Source of the DNA: Blepharisma japonicum
Taxonomy: Eukaryota > Ciliophora > Heterotrichea > Heterotrichida > Blepharismidae
DNA: 64,000 nucleotides
NCBI GenBank assembly: GCA_949751835.1
Contig: CATKHK010000073.1
Location: 1 to 64,000 of the forward strand
Reading direction: 5' to 3'
Part shown: positions 56,371 to 64,000 of the stretch, in pieces
How the letters are laid out: the number at the start of each line of letters is the position of its first letter
How positions within the stretch are numbered: position 1 is the first letter of the stretch
Position numbers and translations under genes: made by a program
Notes under the pieces: model-generated
What the model saw: only the letters and a program-made list of their open reading frames with translations
The model's database searches: none
What the model was told of the DNA's origin: nothing

Positions 56371-57573
56371 ATGTCAGGACCGATTTTAGGGAAAGTGCTA
56401 GTTGCTTATTTTGTAAATTGGGCAATTTATGAAAGGCATTTTGAAGTCTTTGACATTGATTTATCAATGGTGACTCACTTAAACTATGCATTTGCACAGG
56501 TTGACTATAACGGAGTCGTATCACTAACTGACCCTTGGGCTGACGAACAACGAAGATATCTGGACCGCGGAGACTCGTGGAATGATCCGCCCGGCAGGCT
56601 TTATGGAAGCCTTGGACAACTTTACAAGCTAAAGGTAACAAATAGGCATCTAAAAACTGGAATTTCTATTGGAGGGTGGACTTTGAGTGGCCCATTCAGT
56701 GCTGTCTGTGCTGATCCCGCTAAGAGGAGAAATTTTATCCAGACTTCCTTAACCATCCTAATGGACTATGGATTTGATTATATTGATATTGACTGGGAAT
56801 ACCCTGTTTCAGGAGGTCTAGACAGTAACACTCGTTCTACTAATGACATCAACAATTTTATATCTCTTCTTAAAGAGTTCAGCCAAGCCTTTGATAGAGT
56901 GCAGTCTACTTTAGGATTCAGGCCTTTTATCACACTTGCAGCTCCTGCTGGAAAACAAAACTATCAGCATTGGAATTTCGTAGAAATGTCAAAATACGTT
57001 GAATTTTTCAATATTATGACATATGATTTTGCTGGGTCATGGTCTCCATATGCTTGGCATATGTCTAATTTATATAGAAGTACAAATGGTTTTTCAGTGA
57101 ATGAAACTATTACAGACATAATGAGCTCTATGAGTTTATCACCAGATAAAATATGTATGGGCATTCCTCTCTATGGAAGAGGGTACAGCAATTGCAATGG
57201 CCTTGGAAGCACATTTAATGGAGTACCAACACAAGGACTCTATGAGGCTGGAGTTTATGATTATAAAATGATCCCACCAGATGGCTTTGTGGTATACTTT
57301 GATGACTCTGCGAAAGCTCCTTATTCATATTCTGCAAGTCAGAGAGTTCTTATCACTCATGATAACCCTCTTTCAGCTGGCTACAAGCTTCAATACCTTC
57401 ATGACAAATCTTTAAGAGGGGTCATGTTTTGGGAAACTTCTGGCGATAGGCCTCAATCCTCTCTTGAGTCATTAATCAGAATCAGTTATGACCAAATCAA
57501 GAACAGCATCGACTCAACATTGAATCATATTGTATATCCTACATCTAAATTCACAAATTTATTACACGAATAG
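56371..57573 (+). CDS. GH18 chitinase-like glycoside hydrolase
   Basis: A 400-residue frame without TGA, ending at TAG 57571. The (beta/alpha)8 GH18 fold is indicated by LVAYFVNWAIYERHF, THLNYAFAQVDYNG, KTGISIGGWTLSGPF and the catalytic motif GFDYIDIDWEYP with the catalytic Glu at residue 143, then FFNIMTYDFAGSW and MGIPLYGRGY. All key acidic residues (D139, D141, E143) are present, so it should cleave chitin-like polymers, perhaps of food or of the cyst wall. No signal peptide is seen; the protein begins almost at the first barrel strand, so either it is intracellular or an upstream leader exon is missed. Its 3' end faces the next gene with only 5 bp between stop codons. Confidence 0.93.
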   Translation: MSGPILGKVLVAYFVNWAIYERHFEVFDIDLSMVTHLNYAFAQVDYNGVVSLTDPWADEQRRYLDRGDSWNDPPGRLYGSLGQLYKLKVTNRHLKTGISIGGWTLSGPFSAVCADPAKRRNFIQTSLTILMDYGFDYIDIDWEYPVSGGLDSNTRSTNDINNFISLLKEFSQAFDRVQSTLGFRPFITLAAPAGKQNYQHWNFVEMSKYVEFFNIMTYDFAGSWSPYAWHMSNLYRSTNGFSVNETITDIMSSMSLSPDKICMGIPLYGRGYSNCNGLGSTFNGVPTQGLYEAGVYDYKMIPPDGFVVYFDDSAKAPYSYSASQRVLITHDNPLSAGYKLQYLHDKSLRGVMFWETSGDRPQSSLESLIRISYDQIKNSIDSTLNHIVYPTSKFTNLLHE

Positions 57574-57578
57574 TTAAA

Positions 57579-58922
57579 TTAATGGCGTTGCCTTCCTAGA
57601 ACATTACTGATTGCTTTATTCTTATTATAATTCAGCCTAAGCCTTGTTCTGTTTATTTCAGTCTGTTCGCTTAGATTGACGATATTTTTCAGCTCAGAAA
57701 TAATATCGTCTTCTTTTTCATCTTCTTCAACAATGACATTTTGCTCGCTCGTACTTGAAGCTAGTTCTTCAGATATTTTTTCTTGTTTTGTTATGGTGTC
57801 AGATCTATTTCTGTCTGATTCTTCTTGGATTGGGTCATTATTTGTCTCTCTAGTCATGTCTCGAGTCATAGATCTCATAGTTCTTAATGCGAAATTGACT
57901 GTTTTTAATTTATCAACAGCTCTCTTGATTGATTTCTTTTCTGGAGCTTCATCAATCCACTTCCCAGACATAAGCTCATCAAGAATCCCTAGGTTTTCTA
58001 AGGCTGTTGGCTCTTTTTTGACATTTACTCCTAATATGTTGGGCTGGTAGATCACTTCTTCTGGGAAAAATTTTGTATATTGATTATACTTTGGACTATC
58101 TTTATAGATAGAATGTAGAACATTTGAGTTATGTCTTGAGTGGCTTTTGAGCATTTGCTCAATTCCTGCTTTGGGCGTAGATTGCTTATTCATTTCAGTC
58201 ATCATTGAAGATATACTTGTTTCGGATCTTTGAGTAGGATTTTGATATATTTTTGGTCGAGGAGGTTTTTTGTTAAATGAAGGAATCTCATAATATACTG
58301 GAGATGCAGACTCTTCGAAAGCTGTTATGGTTCTCTTCAGGTTGGTTTCAGACTCATTTCTGTTTCCTTCAAGATTTAGTAAGGGAGGAGCGGCCCCAGT
58401 TCGCTTTTCAGGTCTGTCTTGTGAGGACTTCTTTTCTTCACAAAGATGTATAATTTCCTTTAAAATTTGTTTAAGCTTAAGAGTCCAACTATCATGATAC
58501 TTAAAAGCGTGCTTCAAAACTAGCGAAAGAGATCTTTCAATATACTGTCTTATTATATGTTTTTTATCCTTCTCGTTTTTATTCAATCATATCGTAAAAC
58601 CTCTCAATCTTTTCAAATTACTAATAAGCCTCTTTCCAAGATTTTCCAAAATCCACACATCTTTTGCATATTTTAGCTCACTTTCTATATACGCTGCAAT
58701 TAAAGTTGGCATTTCCCTTTCTGCATCTTGGCAATAAGACGAATATATAATTCTTCAAATCCTTACCAAAGAGTCCTGGATTATTCCTTCCAAAGGAGAA
58801 GAACTATTAGAAATTATTTTTTCGTTTTCTGAAATAGGCTCAGAGTAATTTGTATAGTCAACTGCTTCAAAAGTTTTATCAGAAGATTCCTTGTCGTAAA
58901 TTTCAAACCAGTTAGTTTCCAT
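57579..58922 (-). CDS. Hypothetical Ser/Glu-rich protein
   Basis: A 447-residue frame from ATG 58922 to TAA 57579, using two TGA-Trp codons (in LVRIWRII and FTIWLNKNE) that would otherwise cut off the first 112 residues. Residues 1-130 look helical and globular (EREMPTLIAAYIESELKYAKD, LGKRLISNLKRLRG). The middle is rich in Ser, Pro, Asn and charged residues, with HSRHNSNVLHS and YEIPSFNKKPPRPK, and is probably disordered. The C-terminal 100 residues are acidic, ending in NKAISNVLGRQRH. I do not recognise the family. Its stop lies 5 bp from that of the chitinase gene, so the two mRNAs probably overlap in their 3' ends. Confidence 0.72.
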
Positions 58923-58980
58923 TAATCAAATTTAACGAAGAGCATTTATTATATAAGAATCATTTTTTATTGATATGGCA

Positions 58981-60147
58981 CTAATAGTAAGATTTATAAA
59001 AATGTTTTGCCGCATAAGGGGATTTCCAGTGTGGAAATTGAGGCTTTGATATGACAGATTTAGGGTCTAAGGTGATGTTCTTTTTTGAATAAGTAGGACC
59101 TTGAATTTTGGGGACCTGCTTAAGTTTTTTGTTATCAATTGGAGGCAAATAGATGGATTCTTTAGATTTGCTGCCGGCTGCACTATCTGCAGATGGAGAT
59201 TCAGACCTTGCAGGCTGTGCAAAAAACCTGACTGTTTTTTCTTGCTGCCGAAGCTCGTTGAAATAAGGATGTTTTAGAGCTTCATGGGCAGAAATCCTTT
59301 CTTCCCAATTATAAACTAAAAGTTTCTGAATCAGATCAACTGCTTGGGGATTTGCGTTTGGGATAAGCCGAGAAAATCCGGTTCCATCGACTTTTGAGAA
59401 ATTTATTTCCATATGAGTCGCTTTTTTCTTAAAATCGTCTAGGATAGCTTGGCTTGGGGTTCCCATAATTTTATGTATCAATCTGACTTGGTCCAGCTCA
59501 TTCTTCCCTGGGAATAGTGGCGTCAACGCAATAACTTCGAAAAAAATGCATCCAGCACCTCAATTATCCATTGCAAAATTATAAAAACCATCTGTAAGTA
59601 AGCACTCAGGAGGTCTATACCATCTTGTCGAAATATATTCAGTATAAGGCTGGCGAGTGTTTATCCCTCTGCAAGAGCCGAAATCAGCCAGCTTTAAAAT
59701 GTCGTCTGCCAGCAAAACGTTTTCAGGCTTTATGTCTCTATGAAAAATGCCTGTCTGGTGCATATGTTCAAGTGCTATTAGTAGCTGATACATATATGAC
59801 TTTATCTTAGCTTCAGGAATGGGATGTTTTCTCCCTTTATATCATTCATAAAGATTTAAATCCATCAATTCAAACACCAATGCGAGTCTTCCTGTGGGCT
59901 CGTCACTGAATAGCTGTTACTATATCACTTCGATTAGTTTTACTATGTGAGGATGCGGTGATAAACGCCGCAAAGCTTGGATTTCTCGCAAATTATTTAC
60001 CTGCTCTATAGATGTAAAATGGGTTTTCATACATTTTATTGCGACAAACTTGCCTGTTTTTATGCTTTGTGCTTTGAGAACTTCGCTGAAAGTTCCTTCT
60101 CCTTTCTTCGAAATAAGTCTGTATTCTATGTAGCAGTTACTATGCAT
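58981..60147 (-). CDS. MOK: MOK-type (RCK family) protein kinase
   Basis: Two exons (59921-60147 and 58981-59905) with a 15-nt intron give 383 residues. One TGA is Trp in DNWGAGC and another in LYEWYKG. Kinase landmarks: GEGTFSEV loop, Lys38 in VAIK, HRDIKPEN with Asp133, DFG with Asp150, then a TEY dual-phosphorylation motif (164-166) in QPYTEYISTRWYRPPECLLTDGFY. The last block and FGSCRG are diagnostic of MOK rather than MAK/ICK or ERK. MOK kinases localise to cilia and help control their length and IFT. The usual APE is PPE here. The C-terminal tail beyond the kinase (about 290-383) is Pro/Ser-rich. The start at 60147 is well placed ahead of the first beta strand. Confidence 0.95.
59906..59920 (-). 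other. 15-nt spliceosomal intron in MOK gene
   Basis: Minus-strand text gtaacagctattcag starts GTAA, has A at position 10 and ends CAG. Splicing splits a Tyr codon and gives LIEVIYDEPTGRLALVFEL, which matches MOK much better than the unspliced reading, which meets TAG and TAA. An alternative GT...AG pair 8 nt upstream gives a poorer protein. Confidence 0.9.
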
Positions 60148-60657
60148 CCTTTAATGTATTTTTATTATTTTGGTGATATTGTTTTTTGATTTGTCTGCGA
60201 ATTTTAATAAATAAAATGTTAATTAAAAGGTAAACTGGAAATTTGGATTGTTGAGGAGAAATTAAGAAATAAGCTAATTTTAAATACAGGATCTGGAGAG
60301 TTTTTTAAATTGATTCAGAAACTATATTCTAGAATAAAAATGCAAATATTTATTATAAATAAATTCATGATTTTGCTTAATTATTAGGCTTAGAAGATCT
60401 CAGAACTTCTTATGAATTCAGATGACTTTTAGGAGGCATTGAAAATTTATATTTTTATAATTTATATATTAGATAAAGCTAAATTCTTTCGCTCAAATTG
60501 TATTATAGCTTCAATAAAACTAAATCAAATATGCCTTATTGAAAAAATCATATTTTTAAGTAAAATATAATTTTATGCCATGAGAAGCCTATTTTATAAA
60601 AACCTTTAAAATATCAGGTTTTAAGGCTAATTTATTACTGCTTAATTTTATTTAATT
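60148..60657. other. Divergent promoter region
   Basis: About 510 bp of AT-rich DNA between the MOK gene (minus) and the K+ channel gene (plus). No clear motif or relic. Confidence 0.5.
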
Positions 60658-61941
60658 ATGGCAAAAGTTCATTTGACTCGCAGTTTTAGTGTTAGGCACA
60701 AAGGTGAAAATGTAAGCGAAGTTCAAAAATCCCAAATTCTTTTAAATAGATGAAGACTTTTCCGACTCGGCTCTGCAGCTCTCTCCGCAATTTCAGTTAT
60801 TCCAGCCGGCACAGATTATGAAATGAGGTTTTCTGAAAGCAGGAATGCCACAAACTGCCACCTTGATCCTGACCACAGTGTATCCCCAAGAATAATAGTG
60901 ATGATACTTTGCATAGCATCAGCCCTCTTATTAATTCCTTACCGCATTTATTACATTAAATGAAGGCAGCACATGCCTTCTACCTATCGAGAACTCCCAA
61001 GCCTCGGAAAAGTCAGCTTATCAAAGATTTCAAAAATGAGAAAAAAAGCCACATGAAAAGATTACCTCGGAGGAGACACAATTTTCGCTTTTTGTGTTAA
61101 CCTTATTTTCCCTTATCCTTGGCTTAATGCAACTTTTACGATTCACCAGCAAATTTTGTATAAAGAAGTTTATATTTGCTATTTCTGGGCTGAGCTATTT
61201 TATGCCTGCATGTTTTTTAGGTGGGCATTTCTGATTTTTGTGGTTTTTAATTATGGGAGTTATCAGAACCCAATTGCTATGAGATATTGTGAAAAATATG
61301 ACGTCCCTCTTAACCCTCATTTTTCGTTGAAATGCTATGTGAATCAGCATCCAATGGCTATGCTGTTTATTTTCTTATTAATTCCAGGGACTTTGATATT
61401 TGCTTCAGCGATGAGGGTGTTTGAGAGACCTATGAGAAATCCTATAACTGATTTTGATTACCCAGGAAATGCTGTTTGGAATGTTGTCGTTACTATTTTT
61501 ACGATAGGGTATGGCGATTTTTTCCCAATTACAAATTTGGGAAGAATTACAATAGCTCTAAGCGCATTTTTAGGTAGTATCATTTTATCTTTTTTATTTG
61601 TGACTCTCACAAAAGTGTTTACGCTGACGACTAATGAAGAAAAAACCTTAAAAGGGATTTTGGTAAGTGATTCAGCTGCAGCAACTATAAGGCGTGCCTT
61701 AACTTATACTAAAACTACATTCAATAATCCAGAAGAGAGGCTGAATGCGTGGGATTCGGTGCAATCTCAAACACGGTCATTTAACAAAGTAAGAGAAGAG
61801 TTTGGGTGTGAAAGGGATGATAACGAAGCCAAAATTTGTGAACTTTCTAATAGAGTTTCAAGAGTGGAAACAGATCTTACACAAATTAAAGACTCCCTCA
61901 TAACACTCGCAAATAAAATTGATAACATGAATAACAGTTAA
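60658..61941 (+). CDS. SK-like potassium channel subunit
   Basis: A 427-residue frame from ATG 60658 to TAA 61939; the first 166 residues appear only when three TGAs (in LLNRWRLF, YIKWRQH and KATWKDY) are read as Trp. Hydrophobic segments precede a pore region with the K+ selectivity filter TIGYGD (about 282-287) in WNVVVTIFTIGYGDFFP, then the inner helix ITIALSAFLGSIILSFLFV. The arrangement, with six membrane segments and the pore between the last two, is that of voltage-insensitive SK/IK-like channels. The segment after the inner helix (RRALTYTKTTFNNPEERLNAW) could bind calmodulin, as in SK channels, but the match is weak. The tail has a short coiled coil (LSNRVSRVETDLTQIKDSL), probably for tetramer assembly. 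Confidence 0.85.
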
Positions 61942-61955
61942 TTTATTTTATCCAA

Positions 61956-62867
61956 TTAAAGCGTGACTTCTTGATTTAAAAGTTTTTCAAACTCACATAA
62001 AATATCTTCTAAATGATTCTTCATCCCCTTAAACTGATCAGGGACATGCGAAAACTTTGTGACTGAAGGCAATGGCCATCTTTTCCGCTTTGATGTCTTC
62101 ATTTTTGAAATGAGTAGTTTTTTCTCTTTTGGGGATTTCTCATACTTTTCCTTCTGCTCCATTATCTTGTGGTATTCAATATTGATCTCATTGATAACAG
62201 CTTGCAAAGACTGCTCTGCTAATAAAATCTTAGATTTTCTTGACTGTTTTTCAGCTTTTTTAATGCATTCATTAGTTGCTGTCTTTATTTTTTCAATGAG
62301 CCCATCCCTAGCTTTATTTAACTCATTTATATGGTCTTCCAGACACGTTTCGACCTCTTGCATGCATTTTTGAAGCTCAAATTTATTTTTTTCCACGTCT
62401 TCTATTTTCTTTAGAAGAAACTCTTGTTCAATAATAAATTTATTGCTAATTTTTTCGATGATCCTATCAGCTTTTGAACTATTCAATGGTATACATTTAT
62501 GGTTAATGTGCTCATCAGCACAGTTCCAGCACAGAAGTTTGTTGTCCTTTTTGCAATAGCACCCATATTCAAGTCCATGTGTAATACACATAGTTGATTT
62601 TAATTGGGTTTCATTTATTTGCAATATTGCGTAGTTTGTGGGAAGATTTTTGATACTTTCTGGGTCTAGAGATTTGCATATTGAGCATATTGAGCCTAGG
62701 TCTGACTTCAATTTTTCTAAGCACTGAGAACATGCTGTGTGGCCACATTTAGTCATTTTTGGGATAATGAGGTCAGAGTCATATGGCATTAGACATATGG
62801 GGCATTCTGCTGTCACTGTGTTCATTATCGCGATAGGCGAAGTTTGAATTGGTAAAGTACCTCCCAT
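61956..62867 (-). CDS. RING and B-box coiled-coil protein (TRIM-like E3 ligase)
   Basis: A 303-residue frame from ATG 62867 to its stop at 61956 without TGA. Residues 22-64 form a C3HC4 RING finger (CPICLMPYDSD, KCGHTACSQCLEKL, CSICK). Residues about 93-125 form a B-box-type zinc finger (CITHGLEYGCYCKKDNKLLCWNCADEHINHKC). A long coiled coil follows (about 135-250). RING, B-box and coiled coil in this order define TRIM-type E3 ubiquitin ligases, although no SPRY, NHL or other C-terminal domain follows. The last 50 residues are basic then acidic. Its stop codon is 14 bp from that of the K+ channel gene, so the two transcripts meet tail to tail. Confidence 0.85.
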   Translation of the reverse strand: MGGTLPIQTSPIAIMNTVTAECPICLMPYDSDLIIPKMTKCGHTACSQCLEKLKSDLGSICSICKSLDPESIKNLPTNYAILQINETQLKSTMCITHGLEYGCYCKKDNKLLCWNCADEHINHKCIPLNSSKADRIIEKISNKFIIEQEFLLKKIEDVEKNKFELQKCMQEVETCLEDHINELNKARDGLIEKIKTATNECIKKAEKQSRKSKILLAEQSLQAVINEINIEYHKIMEQKEKYEKSPKEKKLLISKMKTSKRKRWPLPSVTKFSHVPDQFKGMKNHLEDILCEFEKLLNQEVTL

Positions 62868-63393
62868 TAAAATTTTATTTTGAATTTAAATTCATAATAT
62901 CTTTATCAACAAATTTCGAATTTTTATTAGTAAAAATTGAAATTTATATTAATTCATGATTATACTCTGATCTTCTGGCACATGATTAAAAATTAATGAT
63001 TTTCAAATATATAGAATAAGAATTGACTAAATAGCAGCGCCATTTTCTCATAGAAGAAAAAGCTCATCATAATCAATCCTGAATTAATTTCCACTTGAAT
63101 TGAAGACTATTCTTAGAATTAATTATCAAAATATTAATGAAGAAACAAAGAAAATGCTATTCATGAGTGCGAAAGAATATAAATGTAGTCAGATACTCTT
63201 GATAAAATCATCAATCACTTTAAAAGTCTATCATCATGATCAGCTTTCTAACAAGTGGGCATTCATCCACCATTTTATTATTATAATAGCCTTAATATCA
63301 AAAGGTAAATGAAAAATCATAAGGAATTTCTCAATTCTAAAAATGTTGTATTTTTTAAAATTCTAACCTAAAACTTGAAGAAACATCTTATAA
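62868..63393. other. Intergenic region with an unassigned open stretch
   Basis: A + strand frame from about 63085 to 63370 is open with one TGA (YQNINEETKKMLFMSAKEYK), but it lacks an early ATG and shows no known motif. It may be a relic. The rest is AT-rich. Confidence 0.35.
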
Positions 63394-63840
63394 TTAAGAA
63401 TATTTTGATCGATAAAAATCAGCTGGCATTCTAACTTTATGAGGCTCCTGGTGATAACTCCACTCTGGTCTCTTTGCTTTCGAGTTAAGTGATTTTCCGT
63501 CGAAATCTCCACCATAGACAGTACGCCAATGGCTTGTCATATGTGGATTTGGTTCTGTTTTTTCTTCTTGGCCGGACTGGACAATAAACTTCCCAGTTTT
63601 ATCAAATACAGGCTTCCTTGGCCTTACTAGATAGTCTACAGGTGTGACTGTATCGCTCATCCTACTTCCATAGACGGAATGCCACCTATCATAGTTGCTG
63701 AGATACCCTTCTTCTTCCTTTACCCCAGAGACTTTATCATAATATTGCCTTTCTAATGAGTTCTGGCCTGGCTTGAGAGTTGTTATAGGCTTTTGTCCAT
63801 AGCTTTGAAAGCCTGCATAATGGGTCGCTCTAGAAATCAT
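63394..63840 (-). CDS. Small hypothetical protein with repeated W-x-x-VYG motifs
   Basis: A 148-residue frame from ATG 63840 to its stop at 63394 without TGA. Two similar units are visible: YLSNYDRWHSVYGSRMSDT and MTSHWRTVYGGDFDGKSL, both of the form aromatic/polar-W-x-(S/T)-VYG. The protein is rich in Tyr, Pro, Lys and Gly (QKPITTLKPGQ, VRPRKPVFDKTGKF) and has no membrane segment. Short proteins with repeated Trp/Tyr/Gly motifs of this kind are common among axonemal microtubule-inner proteins, but no specific family can be named. That role is a guess from composition only. Confidence 0.62.
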   Translation of the reverse strand: MISRATHYAGFQSYGQKPITTLKPGQNSLERQYYDKVSGVKEEEGYLSNYDRWHSVYGSRMSDTVTPVDYLVRPRKPVFDKTGKFIVQSGQEEKTEPNPHMTSHWRTVYGGDFDGKSLNSKAKRPEWSYHQEPHKVRMPADFYRSKYS

Positions 63841-63880
63841 ATAACTGTTGATTTAAATTATTATTCAATTTTTCATAGGC

Positions 63881-64000
63881 TTACTTAAAGTTGGGATTTT
63901 GCTGATAATACATATAAGCTCCTTGCTGGCCGTTTATATATGGATTGGCCTGTAATGATCGTGGATTCTGAGGAGCTTGATATGGATTTTGTGGATAATA
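63881..64000 (-). CDS. C-terminal end of a Gln/Pro/Tyr-rich protein (partial)
   Basis: The minus-strand frame is open from the window edge (64000) to TAA at 63881-63883, giving 39 residues such as YYPQNPYQAPQNPRSLQANP and ending in QQNPNFK. Low-complexity Gln, Pro, Asn and Tyr suggest a disordered or prion-like tail. The rest of the gene lies beyond the window, so no family can be given. Confidence 0.6.
   Translation of the reverse strand, partial: YYPQNPYQAPQNPRSLQANPYINGQQGAYMYYQQNPNFK

Noticed and set aside
59914-59928. Alternative 15-nt MOK intron gtgatatagtaacag
   Set aside because: It keeps the frame but gives LIELFSDEPTG, a poorer match than LIEVIYDEPTG from the GTAA...CAG intron, and it lacks the A at position 10.
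63100-63312. 70-codon + strand ORF as a gene
   Set aside because: No ATG at its beginning, no motif, AT-rich codons; listed only as an open stretch.

Overview
The window looks like macronuclear DNA of a heterotrich ciliate, most likely Blepharisma or a close relative. Three direct observations support this. (1) TGA sits in frame at conserved tryptophan positions in many genes, while TAA and TAG end them, so TGA is read as Trp. (2) Two conserved genes (dyskerin and a MOK-type kinase) align with their families only if 15-nt GT...AG introns are removed. Introns of 15-16 nt are a known heterotrich hallmark. (3) The DNA is AT-rich and gene-dense, with short spacers and cilium and centriole genes. 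No telomere, rRNA, tRNA, CRISPR array or intact transposon was seen. The species is inferred.

Layout. 1-19.7 kb is a head-to-tail array of five large receptor-like genes (the first cut by the window edge). Each complete copy has a signal peptide, two tandem periplasmic-binding-type (PBP1/ANF-receptor) domains, about eight or nine membrane segments and a short basic tail. Two decayed copies lie between them, one carrying a small internal inversion. A sixth intact copy lies on the minus strand at 32.6-36.0 kb. 20.2-32.5 kb holds an ELAPOR/EIG121-like membrane protein, a five-EF-hand protein, a Tctex-type dynein light chain, two neighbouring proteins built from repeated helix-turn-helix-like modules, a kelch protein and a coiled-coil protein. 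36.4-47.8 kb holds TIP41, a kelch-phosphatase (PPKL) with altered metal-site residues, a patch of decayed genes (B-box/TPR, a kelch relic, IFT46), a B-box/kelch protein, and dyskerin with a neighbour whose N-terminus resembles the dyskerin tail. 48-64 kb holds a BAH-PHD-TFIIS-type chromatin protein, a C2H2 zinc-finger protein, a FRAG1/DRAM-like membrane protein, POC1, a GH18 chitinase-like protein, a MOK kinase, an SK-like K+ channel, a RING/B-box protein and two small or partial genes.

How the genes relate. There are no operons; most genes are single-exon transcription units. Several encode cilium or basal-body parts (POC1, MOK, dynein light chain, the IFT46 relic). The receptor array looks like a lineage-specific chemosensory expansion with birth-and-death turnover, and is the most novel element here. 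Three small or N-terminally extended genes become visible only when TGA is read as Trp.
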